Assembly: GCF_019635515.1 (NCBI RefSeq)
Contig: NZ_JAHBZI010000001.1
Span: forward strand, 1,922,001-1,986,000
Origin: Sphingomonas sp.
Lineage (GTDB): Bacteria; Pseudomonadota; Alphaproteobacteria; Sphingomonadales; Sphingomonadaceae
DNA length: 64,000 nucleotides
Reading direction: 5' to 3'
Shown here one piece after another: positions 52,686 through 61,509 of this stretch. The position numbers were made by a program, and so were the translations under genes. Numbering within the stretch: position 1 is the first letter of the stretch; each line of letters starts with the position of its first letter. Below the pieces are notes generated by a model. It had not been told where the DNA came from, did not search any database, and was given only the letters and a program-made list of their open reading frames with translations.

Positions 52686-53354
52686 ATGACGCTGCAACTC
52701 TTCGCCCACCCCTTCTCCTCCTATTGCTGGAAGGTGCTGATCCCGCTCTACGAGAACGATACGCCGTTCGAATATCGCCATATCGAGCATGAGGGTGTCT
52801 TCGCCGAGCTCGCAACGCTGTGGCCGATCGGCAAATTCCCGGTGCTGCGCGATGGCGGCAAGACCATCGTCGAGACCAGCGCGATCATCGAGCATCTCCA
52901 GATTCACCATCCCGGCCCGGTCCAGCTGATCCCCGGCGATCCCGATCAGGCCATCGAAGTCCGCATGCTCGATCGCATCTTCGACAATTATGTGATGAAC
53001 GCGATGCAGCCCCTCGTGAACAACGCGATCCGCCCGGAGGAGAAGCGCGACGCCTTCGTTGCCGAGGGCGTCCACGCCATGCTCGACAAGAGCTACGCCT
53101 GGCTCGATGCCCGCATGGCCCAACGCGAACAGGATGGCCGCCAATGGGCCGCGGCGGATCGCTTCAGCCTCGCCGATTGCGCCGCCGCGCCGTCGCTCTT
53201 CTACGCCGACTGGGCCTATCCGATTCCGGAGCAGTTCGCGCATCTCAAGGCCTATCGCGCGCGCCTGCTCGCCCGGCCCAGCGTCGCCCGCGCCGTCGAT
53301 GAGGCCCGTCCATACCGGTCGTATTTTCCCTTAGGCGCGCCGGACCGCGATTAA
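52686..53354 (+). CDS. Glutathione S-transferase family protein
   Basis: A 222-residue protein with an N-terminal thioredoxin-fold domain (LFAHPFSSYCWKVLIPLYENDTPFEYRHIE; substrate-binding SSAI at about residue 63) and a C-terminal helical domain. The FPVLRDGGKTIVETSAIIEHL stretch is typical. Class and substrate are unknown. A Ser/Cys near residue 13-14 may be the catalytic residue. Divergent from tag with 50 bases between. Confidence 0.9.
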   Translation: MTLQLFAHPFSSYCWKVLIPLYENDTPFEYRHIEHEGVFAELATLWPIGKFPVLRDGGKTIVETSAIIEHLQIHHPGPVQLIPGDPDQAIEVRMLDRIFDNYVMNAMQPLVNNAIRPEEKRDAFVAEGVHAMLDKSYAWLDARMAQREQDGRQWAAADRFSLADCAAAPSLFYADWAYPIPEQFAHLKAYRARLLARPSVARAVDEARPYRSYFPLGAPDRD

Positions 53355-53425
53355 CCCTCCCGCTTAACGCGGCCTTCAGCCCCCGCCCCCACACTCAAGT
53401 TGAGCCGGGTGGGGTATTTTTGGCT

Positions 53426-54364
53426 ATGCGACAAGGACTTGCGTCCTCCACGATCTTCAGTCTGGCGGCCGATTTTCCGGCAGCGGAGCCGCTTGCCCTC
53501 GGCCATGCCGATCTCGACGCCGCGACCCTGACCGGCGAGCGGATCGCCCTCCCCTGTTCGCTGCGCAAGCTCAACGCCGCCGGCGCCACGCTCCATCACG
53601 ATGCCGCGCTCACCGAGGGTGACGCGCTGTCGCTGACCCTCGCCAGCGGCCAGTCGATCCCGGGCACCATCGCCTGGACGACCGGCGAGACCGCCGGCTT
53701 CGTCTTCGATGCCCCCATCGATGTCGTCGGCACCGTCGCGCGCACCCTCGCCAGCCTTCCCGCCGAGCGCCGCCAGATGCCGCGCATCGAGCTCCACCAG
53801 ACCGTCAGCGTCCATCACAAGGGCGCGATCGAGTTCACCCGCAGCCGCAATCTCTCGCAGGGCGGCGCATCGGTCGAGAGCCGCCGCCTGCTGCTGCCCG
53901 AAGATCCGGTCCAGATCAGCTTCGATGGACTGCGCCCGATCGACGGCACGATCAAATGGGCGAGCGATGGCCAGGCCGGCATCGAATTTGACGAGCCCTT
54001 GCCGTGGCAGATCCTGATGCCGTGGTTGCGCCAGGTCCAGCAGACCCCGGCACACCCGATCCGCTCGGGCGCCTTCCCCGTCCCCGGGCTGATCCCGGAT
54101 GCCCATGCCATCCAGCTCGACGCCCCGGCGCGCGTCCGCGAAGGCGTGCGCTGGTGGAACGTCCGGCTCCGCGGTCTCACCTCGCAGCTCGTCGAGTTCG
54201 AAAGCCGCGCCCCGCTGACGCAGGGCACACCGCTCTGGATCGCGCTCCCGCATATTGGCGGCGCGCCGGCCTCGGTGCTCGAAACCGATCAGCACCGCTA
54301 TCTCTGCGAATTCCGCCTGCCGCTGCGCCCCGGCGAACTGAGCCTGATCTCGAGCGGAGCCTGA
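53426..54364 (+). CDS. Protein with two PilZ-like domains
   Basis: A 312-residue protein. The clearest PilZ domain is at about residues 112-200, with MPRIELHQTVSV and RSRNLSQGGASVESRRLL; the flanking residues 30-105 form a related beta barrel that keeps no RxxxR/DxSxxG motifs. A third barrel-like region follows near 220-310. It may bind cyclic di-GMP through the middle domain, though the usual RxxxR is replaced by RIELHQ. The ATG at 53426 follows TTG at 53420. Confidence 0.8.
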   Translation: MRQGLASSTIFSLAADFPAAEPLALGHADLDAATLTGERIALPCSLRKLNAAGATLHHDAALTEGDALSLTLASGQSIPGTIAWTTGETAGFVFDAPIDVVGTVARTLASLPAERRQMPRIELHQTVSVHHKGAIEFTRSRNLSQGGASVESRRLLLPEDPVQISFDGLRPIDGTIKWASDGQAGIEFDEPLPWQILMPWLRQVQQTPAHPIRSGAFPVPGLIPDAHAIQLDAPARVREGVRWWNVRLRGLTSQLVEFESRAPLTQGTPLWIALPHIGGAPASVLETDQHRYLCEFRLPLRPGELSLISSGA

Positions 54365-54429
54365 TCCCGCCCCCGGTTGCCGACGGCACGGGATGATGCG
54401 ACTGTCCGTAAGGTGCCGGGAGGGCGGAT

Positions 54430-55233
54430 ATGACGCAGGGGATTTCGGCGCGATCGATGGCAATCGCGCTGGCACTGACCGCCTTGTCCGCGCTGGCCGT
54501 CCTCGCTCTGCTCACCGCGCTCGGCCCCGATTGGTCGGTCTATGCCCCGGCCACCTGCACCGCGACGCATTGCTTCTGCGAGATGCCGCGCACCGGCGAT
54601 CTGGTGCTGCAGCCCGCCGATAGCTGGTCATCCTATGGCTATGTTCTCGCCGGCTTCCTGATGATCGTCATCGCCGGCGGCCGCGACCGGGTCTCGGCGA
54701 TGCCGCCGCTCGCGGCGCGCACGCTGGGGCTGACCGCGATCGCCGTCGGGCTCGGCTCGGTGCTGATGCACGCGACGCTGACTCTGTGGGGCCAGTTCGT
54801 CGATGTCGCCGGCATGTATCTGGTCGGTTCGTTCCTGCTGGTCCGCGCGCTGGCGCGGTGGCGGAGTATCCCCGATGGCCGCGCCGTCGCGATCTACGCC
54901 GCGCTCTGCGCCATGCTGATCGCGGTGCTGATCCTGATGCCCGAAGTGCGCCGCTGGCTGTTCGCGGTGCTGCTGATCCTCGCCATTCTCGTCGAGCTGG
55001 TCTTCGCCCGCCCGCTCCGTCCCGGCGCGCGCATCGGATATTATCTCGGCGGCATCCTCGTCAACGCGACGGGCTTCGCGGTCTGGATCCTCGATCAGCA
55101 GGGCCTCGCCTGTTCGCCGCACAGCCTGCTCCAGGGCCATGCCGCATGGCACCTCCTCGGCGCGATCTCGCTGTGGCTGAGTTTCGGTTACTATCGCAGC
55201 GAGCGCCTGCCCCGGCCCGCCGCCGGCACCTGA
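54430..55233 (+). CDS. Alkaline-ceramidase-like (CREST family) membrane protein
   Basis: A 267-residue membrane protein with seven hydrophobic segments. It shows CREST-type motifs: QPADSWSSYGYVLAGF (Ser/Asn motif), a Ser-x3-His in GLGSVLMHATLTLWGQFVDVAGMY with a following Asp, and a final HAAWHLLGAIS with two His. These are the zinc-hydrolase ligands of alkaline ceramidases. Ceramide or an acyl-amide in the membrane is a plausible substrate, which would fit sphingolipid-containing sphingomonads, but this is inference. Stand-alone gene after the PilZ protein. Confidence 0.75.
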   Translation: MTQGISARSMAIALALTALSALAVLALLTALGPDWSVYAPATCTATHCFCEMPRTGDLVLQPADSWSSYGYVLAGFLMIVIAGGRDRVSAMPPLAARTLGLTAIAVGLGSVLMHATLTLWGQFVDVAGMYLVGSFLLVRALARWRSIPDGRAVAIYAALCAMLIAVLILMPEVRRWLFAVLLILAILVELVFARPLRPGARIGYYLGGILVNATGFAVWILDQQGLACSPHSLLQGHAAWHLLGAISLWLSFGYYRSERLPRPAAGT

Positions 55234-55325
55234 TCGCCGTACCCTGACTCCGGGGGCATGGTTAACAGCTTGTTAGAGGATCGCCCCTAGCGTCGAGCCG
55301 AGGTTCATGGCTGGAAGGTGCCCCG

Positions 55326-56420
55326 ATGGCTGACATGCCGTCATTCCCCTATTTCTCGGTTCCCAGGGAAGCACGCTGGGGGAAGTCCGTCGCCGGCCGC
55401 GCCCCGCGCGAGATCGATCCGCACAGCGGCACCCGCCTGCGCATCGCCCCGACCGACAAGATCGCCTCCGCCGGCAGCTGCTTCGCGCAGCGCATCTCGG
55501 AATCGCTCCAGGCCAGCGGCTATAATTATTTCGTCACCGAGGAAGGCGCGCCGTTCCTCTCGCCCGAGCGCCGCCGCGACCTCAACTACCGCATCTATTC
55601 CGCCCGCTACGGCAATATCTACACCGCGCTCCAGCTGCTCCAGCTCTTCCACCGCGCCTTCGATCGCTTCGCCCCCGCCGAGCCGCTGTGGCAGCTTCCC
55701 GAGGGCGGCTGGGTCGATCCGTTCCGTCCCTCGGTCCAGCCCGGCGGGTTCCAGAGCGAACGGGAATGCCTGAACGACCGCGCGTCGCATCTCCGCGCCG
55801 TCCGCCGCATGTTCGAGGAAGCGGATGTCTTCGTCTTCACCCTCGGCCTCACCGAAGCCTGGCTCAGCAAGGAGGACGGCGCCGTCTTCCCCGCCTGCCC
55901 CGGCTCGCCGCTCGGCGGCGCCTTCGATCCCGCCGCCCATGTCTTCCACAATTTCAGCGTCGCCGAAGTCACCTCGCATCTCGACCAGTTCGTCGCCGAG
56001 TTCGCCGCGGTGAACCCCGCCGCCCCGATTCTCCTCACCGTGTCGCCGGTCCCGCTCCTCGCCACCTATGAGCAGCGCCATGTGCTCCAGGCGACCACCT
56101 ATTCGAAATCGGTGCTCCGCGTCGCCGCCGAGGAGGCGGTCCGCAAGCACCCGCACGTCCATTATTTCGGCTCGTACGAGATCGTCACCGCCACCGGCGA
56201 CAGCGCCGCCTATTTCCTCGAAGACCGCCGCGCCGTCTCCGACGCCGCCGTCGCCCATGTCCTCGAATGCTTCCATCGCCAGTTCACCGGCGCCGAAGCC
56301 CCGCCGTCCGCCACGAACCGCGATCCGCTCCCGCTCGCGCCCGCATCCACCCGACCGATGTGCGACGAAGAGCTGGTCCTCGCCGCCCTCGCCGCCCAGA
56401 ATCCCGGCGCCCGCCAGTGA
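55326..56420 (+). CDS. GSCFA domain protein
   Basis: A 364-residue protein with the GSCFA motif ASAGSCFAQRISESL near residue 50, FTLGLTEAWLS, and TVSPVPLLATYE. GSCFA proteins are predicted SGNH-like hydrolases linked to polysaccharide or membrane-lipid modification. It overlaps the next gene by 4 bases (GTGA), which shows coupled translation with an SGNH-type partner. GGAAGGTG precedes the ATG. Confidence 0.88.
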   Translation: MADMPSFPYFSVPREARWGKSVAGRAPREIDPHSGTRLRIAPTDKIASAGSCFAQRISESLQASGYNYFVTEEGAPFLSPERRRDLNYRIYSARYGNIYTALQLLQLFHRAFDRFAPAEPLWQLPEGGWVDPFRPSVQPGGFQSERECLNDRASHLRAVRRMFEEADVFVFTLGLTEAWLSKEDGAVFPACPGSPLGGAFDPAAHVFHNFSVAEVTSHLDQFVAEFAAVNPAAPILLTVSPVPLLATYEQRHVLQATTYSKSVLRVAAEEAVRKHPHVHYFGSYEIVTATGDSAAYFLEDRRAVSDAAVAHVLECFHRQFTGAEAPPSATNRDPLPLAPASTRPMCDEELVLAALAAQNPGARQ

Positions 56421-57943
56421 CCATCGAGCCGCTCGGCGCGGTCTCCCCGATCCACATGATCGGGGAAAGCCACAGCCTCGTCTTCAACAATCTCCTGTTC
56501 CGCGCCGAGGAACGGACCTTCCTCTGCCGCACCCGCTTCCTCGCCACCCTCAAGGCCGCCGACTATCTCGCCGGCGGCAATCTCGACACCGGCTATGCCG
56601 AGGCGCTGATCGCCGAGGGCATCCTCGATGCCGAGCTGCGTCCCGCCTTCCTCCACGCCGAGCCGTCCGCCGCCTTTCTCGCCGGCGCGCCGATGCTGGC
56701 TCCGCCGATGGTGTTGTTCGCCGGCGATCTCGATCTCCACGGCCTGTTCCGCCAGCTCGGCAACGCCTATGATTTCGTCCTGCCCGACGATCCCCATTTC
56801 GGTATCGACGCGGCGAAGCAGAGCATGGCCCATGCAGATATCCACGCGCATATCGCCGCCTGCCTCGCCCCCTTCCTCGATGCCGTGCGGATGCTTCAGG
56901 GCGTCGGCTTCAGCCGGATGATGATCCACTGCCTGCCCCCGCGCACCCCGGACGCCCAGGCCGCGTCGAACTGGACCGGCGGCGCGATCATCGACGCCCC
57001 GATCCGCGCCAAGCTGACCCTGCTCGCCAACCGTCTCCTCGCCGATTTCTGCGCCGAGACCGCCATCCCCTTCATCGACACCTGGCCCGAGCTCACCGAA
57101 GCCGGCCTGCTCCGCCCCGAGTTCGAGCTCGACGGCTGCCACGTCAACCGCGCCTCGGCGCTGGTCTCGCTGGACAAGATCGCCGCCACCCTGCGCGATC
57201 GGACCGCCAACATCGCCAATCCCATCCGCTACGGCCATGCCGCCCGCCAGGCCGAGCGCCATGCGCCCTCGGAAGCCCATCCCGAATACCCGCTGCGCTG
57301 GGCCCAGACCGGCCTCGTCCACGACCAGCTCGGCGCGGATGCCCTCGCCCGGCTCTCCGCCGGCCTGACCTTCGATCGCACCGGCAATCCCCAGGCCCGC
57401 CCCGACTGGGTCGGCAGGCCGCGCGCCGGCCAGCCCGGTATCACCCTCGCCGAACCCGCCGGCACCTGGCTGACCCACGCCGCCCGGATCTTCAGCCAGG
57501 GCCAGGCCGCCGCCCTGCTCCACGCCGGCTCCAGGCGCGATCTGACCGTCGCCAGCGCCCGCCCCATCCGCTACGCCGCCAACGCCACCGCCACGCCCCT
57601 GCCCGCCCCACCCGGCACCCGCCGCGCGATCGTCATGCTGTCGGCCACCGACCGCCTGACCTTCACCACCTCCGAAGGCACGCCCGTCGCGCCTCCGCCC
57701 ACCGGACACGGCACCCTGATCGTCTACGACCCCGAACGCCTCCACGTCGAAGTGAACGCCGGCACCGAAGACATCGACCTGATCGAACTGGCGATAACCC
57801 CGCGCCTGTCGGGCCAACCGTTCCGCGTGACATGGGCCGGCCATTGCGACTGGCCCGCCGATCCGTTCCTCTATTCGGTGGCGGACATGAAGGCCGCGCC
57901 GGAATTCCCGGAAGCCATCTTCCGCGAGCGCTCGCGGCGCTGA
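56417..57943 (+). CDS. SGNH-like hydrolase, partner of the GSCFA protein
   Basis: A 508-residue protein. The N-terminal 290 residues have an SGNH-esterase-like layout: block I as MIGESHSLVFNN, and a final DGCHVNR with Asp and His of the triad. The C-terminal 220 residues are a beta-rich region of unknown type. The start is GTG at 56417, overlapping the previous stop. It probably works with the GSCFA protein on a surface glycan or lipid. The substrate is unknown, and the GESH motif departs from the usual GDS. Confidence 0.72.
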   Translation: MTIEPLGAVSPIHMIGESHSLVFNNLLFRAEERTFLCRTRFLATLKAADYLAGGNLDTGYAEALIAEGILDAELRPAFLHAEPSAAFLAGAPMLAPPMVLFAGDLDLHGLFRQLGNAYDFVLPDDPHFGIDAAKQSMAHADIHAHIAACLAPFLDAVRMLQGVGFSRMMIHCLPPRTPDAQAASNWTGGAIIDAPIRAKLTLLANRLLADFCAETAIPFIDTWPELTEAGLLRPEFELDGCHVNRASALVSLDKIAATLRDRTANIANPIRYGHAARQAERHAPSEAHPEYPLRWAQTGLVHDQLGADALARLSAGLTFDRTGNPQARPDWVGRPRAGQPGITLAEPAGTWLTHAARIFSQGQAAALLHAGSRRDLTVASARPIRYAANATATPLPAPPGTRRAIVMLSATDRLTFTTSEGTPVAPPPTGHGTLIVYDPERLHVEVNAGTEDIDLIELAITPRLSGQPFRVTWAGHCDWPADPFLYSVADMKAAPEFPEAIFRERSRR

Positions 57944-57987
57944 AAACCGGCTCGGAACGCCAAACCTCAGCGGCACCCGCACTCCTA

Positions 57988-58007
57988 ATATAAAGAATTC
58001 TTTATAT
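57988..58007. promoter_or_regulatory. 20-bp perfect palindrome, probable operator of metE
   Basis: ATATAAAGAATTCTTTATAT reads the same on both strands and is the only AT-rich palindrome of this size here. It lies about 40 bases before the cobalamin riboswitch and 350 bases before metE. Its form resembles operators of ArsR-type methionine-cycle repressors in alphaproteobacteria (by recollection). The TATAAA/TTTATAT inside can also serve as a -10. Confidence 0.6.
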
Positions 58008-58044
58008 CCCGATTGACGCCGCGCTCGCGAAGGCGGATACCGGG

Positions 58045-58235
58045 CCCGTCAAGGTTCTCCGGCCGGGCTGATCCGCGCCGGAGCTAAGACGGGAAGCCGG
58101 TGCGCCTTCATGGGCAAAGCCGGCGCTGCCCCCGCAACTGTAAGCGGCGAGCGGCGATCCAATCATGTCACTGGGGTTCGCCCCGGGAAGACGGATCGAC
58201 CGCGCTGACCCGCGAGCCAGGAGACCTGCCTTCGA
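58045..58235 (+). promoter_or_regulatory. Cobalamin riboswitch controlling metE
   Basis: Conserved core pieces are in order: GGGAAGCCGGTG (58091-58102), GCTGCCCCCGCAACTGTAAGCGG (58125-58147), GTCACTGG (58167-58174), GGGAAGACGG (58185-58194) and the B12 box AGCCAGGAGACCTGCC (58215-58230). Binding of B12 would lower expression of metE, whose product makes B12-independent methionine. A CCCC-ATTCTT-CGGGG hairpin lies at about 58335-58350, just ahead of the metE ribosome site. Confidence 0.95.
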
Positions 58236-58357
58236 CGCCATAACGTCCACCGGCGGGGTGCCCGGTCTGGTCGCTTGCATGCTGCGCGGCCGGTTGCGGT
58301 CGCGTGCCTGTTTGTGCCTGGCCCGGCGCTTCGCCCCATTCTTCGGGGTTGAAGAAC

Positions 58358-60667
58358 ATGACTGTCACTGTTGCCACATTGGGTTTCCCGCGCATCGGTC
58401 CGCGCCGGGAGCTGAAATTCGCGCTCGAGAAATTCTGGAGCGGCAAGACCGGCGAGGCCGAATTGCTCGAAGCCGCGGCCGGGCTGCGCACCGCCACCTG
58501 GGCGCGCCAAAACGGGCTCGGAGTCGATTGGCTGCCGTCCAATGATTTCTCGCTCTACGACCATGTTCTTGACACCAGCGTGATGCTGGGAGCGGTCCCG
58601 GCACGGTATGCGGCGGCCGATGGCCAGGCCGATCTCGCCACCTATTTCGCGATGGCGCGCGGCACCACCGGCGGCGGCTGCGGCCATGCGCACGGCACGG
58701 GTTCGGGCAGCGTCACCGCTGGCGAGATGACCAAATGGTTCGACACGAACTATCATTACATCGTGCCGGAGATCGAGCCGGGCCAGAAGCTGGCGCTCGG
58801 CAAGAGCAAGATCGTCGATGAATATCGCGAGGCCAAGGCGCAGGGCTATGAAACGCGTCCGGTGCTGCTCGGCCCGGTCACCTGGTTGAGCCTGGCCAAG
58901 GGCCAGGGCGTCGATCCGTTCGACCTTCTCGACGAGGTGCTCGGACTGTACAATGTCATTCTCGGCCATCTCGCGCATGAAGGTGCCGAATGGGTGCAGA
59001 TCGACGAGCCGATCCTCGTCACCGATCTGAGCGAGCAGCAGCGTCGCGCCTTCACCCGCGCCTATGCCCGGCTCGCGCGATCCGGCCCGAAGATGATGCT
59101 GACCACCTATTTCGGCGGCCTTGAGGACAATCTGGGCTTCGCCGCCGCGCTTCCGGTCGCCGGCCTGCATGTCGATCTCGTGCGGGCGCCGGAGCAGCTC
59201 GATGCGGTGCTGAAGGCGGTACCGAAAACGCTGCTGCTCTCGCTCGGCGTGATCGACGGCCGCAATATCTGGCGTGCCGATCTCGAGGCGCTGCTCGACT
59301 GGATCGAGCCGATCGCGGCGACGCGTGACCTGGTGCTGGCGCCATCCTGCTCGCTGCTCCATGTGCCCGTCGATCTCACCCTCGAACCCAGGCTCGACGA
59401 CGAACTGAAGCAATGGCTGGCCTTCGCGGTGCAGAAGATCGCGGAGCTCGACCTGCTCAAGCGCGCGCTCAACGATGGCCGCGCCAGCGTGGCCGGGCAG
59501 CTCGCGGCCTCGGCTCAGGCCGCCGCGAATCGCCGCACCTCGACCCGCATTCACGATCCGCTGGTCCAGGCCCGTATCAGCGGCGTCACCGCCGCGATGC
59601 GCGAGCGCCAGGCCGGGCATGCCGAGCGCATCCGCGCCCAGGCGGAAGTGCTGGGCCTGCCGCTGTTTCCGACGACCACGATCGGATCGTTTCCCCAGAC
59701 CGCTGAAGTCCGTCACGCCCGCGCCGAGCATAATCGCGGCAATCTCGACGATGCCGCCTATCAGCAGTTCCTGCGCGAAGAGACCGCGCGCGCGATCCGC
59801 TGGCAGGAGCAGGTCGGGCTCGACATGCTCGTCCATGGCGAGTTCGAGCGCAACGACATGGTGCAGTATTTCGGCGAGCAGCTCGCCGGCTTCGCCTTCA
59901 CGGTCAATGGCTGGGTGCAGAGCTATGGCTCTCGCTGCGTCCGCCCGCCGGTTCTCTATGGCGATGTCTCGCGGCCCGAACCGATGACCGTTGAATGGTG
60001 GCGCTATGCGCAATCGCTGACGGACAAGCCGATGAAGGGCATGCTCACCGGTCCGGTGACGATCCTCAACTGGAGCTTCGTCCGCGACGATCAGCCGCGC
60101 GAAGCCTCCTGCCGCCAGATCGCGCTGGCGATCCGCGACGAGGTGACCGATCTCGAACGGGCCGGCTGCAAGGCGATCCAGATCGATGAAGCCGCCCTTC
60201 GCGAGGGTCTGCCCCTTCGCAAGCGCGACTGGCAGCATTATCTCGACTGGGCAGTGGATTGCTTCCGGCTCTCGGCGGCGGGCGTGGGCAACGCCACCCA
60301 GATCCACACCCATATGTGCTATTCGGAGTTCAACGAGATCCTGCCCGCGATCGGCGCGATGGATACCGACGTCATCTCGATCGAGACCGCGCGATCGCAG
60401 ATGGAGCTGCTCGAAGGCTTCGCAGAGTATCGTTACCCCAGCGCGATCGGGCCGGGCGTCTACGACATCCATTCCGCCCGCGTGCCCGGCGAGGATGAGA
60501 TGGTCGCGCTGATGCGGCTCGCCCAGCAGCATCTCGCCCCGGCGCAATTGTGGGTGAACCCGGACTGCGGGCTCAAGACCCGCCGCTGGGAGGAAGTGAA
60601 GCCCGCGGTCGAGGCGATGGTCGCCGCCGCCCGCGCGCTGCGCGCCGAAACGCTGGCCGAGGCGTAA
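58358..60667 (+). CDS. metE: Cobalamin-independent methionine synthase
   Basis: Transfers a methyl group from methyltetrahydrofolate triglutamate to homocysteine. The 769-residue protein has both TIM-barrel halves; the zinc ligands are in HTHMCYSEF (His, Cys) and NPDCGLKTR (Cys), with GSFPQTAEVRHARAEHNRG in the C-terminal half. The start MTVTVATLGFPRIG is the conserved N-terminus. Controlled by the cobalamin riboswitch just upstream. A long antisense frame on the other strand is an artefact of codon bias. Confidence 0.97.
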   Translation: MTVTVATLGFPRIGPRRELKFALEKFWSGKTGEAELLEAAAGLRTATWARQNGLGVDWLPSNDFSLYDHVLDTSVMLGAVPARYAAADGQADLATYFAMARGTTGGGCGHAHGTGSGSVTAGEMTKWFDTNYHYIVPEIEPGQKLALGKSKIVDEYREAKAQGYETRPVLLGPVTWLSLAKGQGVDPFDLLDEVLGLYNVILGHLAHEGAEWVQIDEPILVTDLSEQQRRAFTRAYARLARSGPKMMLTTYFGGLEDNLGFAAALPVAGLHVDLVRAPEQLDAVLKAVPKTLLLSLGVIDGRNIWRADLEALLDWIEPIAATRDLVLAPSCSLLHVPVDLTLEPRLDDELKQWLAFAVQKIAELDLLKRALNDGRASVAGQLAASAQAAANRRTSTRIHDPLVQARISGVTAAMRERQAGHAERIRAQAEVLGLPLFPTTTIGSFPQTAEVRHARAEHNRGNLDDAAYQQFLREETARAIRWQEQVGLDMLVHGEFERNDMVQYFGEQLAGFAFTVNGWVQSYGSRCVRPPVLYGDVSRPEPMTVEWWRYAQSLTDKPMKGMLTGPVTILNWSFVRDDQPREASCRQIALAIRDEVTDLERAGCKAIQIDEAALREGLPLRKRDWQHYLDWAVDCFRLSAAGVGNATQIHTHMCYSEFNEILPAIGAMDTDVISIETARSQMELLEGFAEYRYPSAIGPGVYDIHSARVPGEDEMVALMRLAQQHLAPAQLWVNPDCGLKTRRWEEVKPAVEAMVAAARALRAETLAEA

Positions 60668-60672
60668 GGGAG

Positions 60673-61449
60673 ATGGCGGAGACGAAGGCCGCTGGCGAGC
60701 CGGTGCAGCTCATCGACATGGTGTTCCCCGGCGACTCCAACCACCACGGCACGCTGTTCGGGGGCGTGGCGCTCGCGCATATGGACAAGGTGGCGTTCCT
60801 CGCCGCCAGCCGCCATGGCCGGGCGCCCTTCGTCACCGCCGCTTCCGACAAGATCGATTTCGCCGCGCCCGCGAGGGCCGGCGACATGGTCGAGGTGACC
60901 GGCCGCGTCGTGCGGGTCGGCACCAGTTCGCTCGATGTCGAGGTCGAGCTGGTCGCCGAAGCGCCGGTTTCGGGCGAGCGGCGGCTGTGCACGCGCGGCC
61001 GCTTCACCCTGGCGGCGGTGAAAGGACCGGAGACGCGGTTGCCATTGCCGCCGCTCGTGGAAGCGGCAGCCGGGCCCGAAGGCTGGCTGCGGATGGCCGA
61101 GATGGTCTTCCCGTCACAGACCAATCATTACGGCACGCTCTATGGTGGCGATGCGCTCAAGATGATGGGCAAGGCCGCCTTTATCGCCTCCACCCGGCAC
61201 GCGCGGGCGGTAATGGTGATGGCGGCCTCCGATCGCATCGATTTCGTCTCGCCGATCCGGCAGGGCGAGATGGTCGAGCTGGCCGCACGCGTGGCGATGA
61301 CCGGGCGCAGTTCGGTGCGCGTGGATGTCGAGCTATGGGCGGAGAACCTCCTCGATGGGGAACGGCGTCACGCGGCGACGGCACGCTTCACCATGGTGAG
61401 CGTGGACGCGAATGGGCGGGCGCTGATGTTTGGCGGCGGGGACCGTTGA
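60673..61449 (+). CDS. Acyl-CoA thioesterase with two hotdog domains
   Basis: A 258-residue cytoplasmic protein made of two similar hotdog domains: VFPGDSNHHGTLFGGVALAHMDKVAFLAA at the start and VFPSQTNHYGTLYGGDALKMMGKAAFIAS from about residue 140. Each has the YciA/acyl-CoA hydrolase pattern with the Asn-His-x-GTLFGG core and a later DKIDFAAPAR/DRIDFVSPIR. Substrate is a long- or medium-chain acyl-CoA, unknown. It follows metE by 5 bases, so they are cotranscribed under B12 control. Confidence 0.88.
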   Translation: MAETKAAGEPVQLIDMVFPGDSNHHGTLFGGVALAHMDKVAFLAASRHGRAPFVTAASDKIDFAAPARAGDMVEVTGRVVRVGTSSLDVEVELVAEAPVSGERRLCTRGRFTLAAVKGPETRLPLPPLVEAAAGPEGWLRMAEMVFPSQTNHYGTLYGGDALKMMGKAAFIASTRHARAVMVMAASDRIDFVSPIRQGEMVELAARVAMTGRSSVRVDVELWAENLLDGERRHAATARFTMVSVDANGRALMFGGGDR

Positions 61450-61509
61450 GCGGATGATGCATATTACCGCCCCTTCCCCCCGGCCCCGCGCTCCCCTACT
61501 CCTCACGCG

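Noticed and set aside
58163..60547. A long antisense frame opposite metE
   Set aside because: metE is complete with all zinc ligands; the antisense frame has no similarity and runs into the riboswitch.
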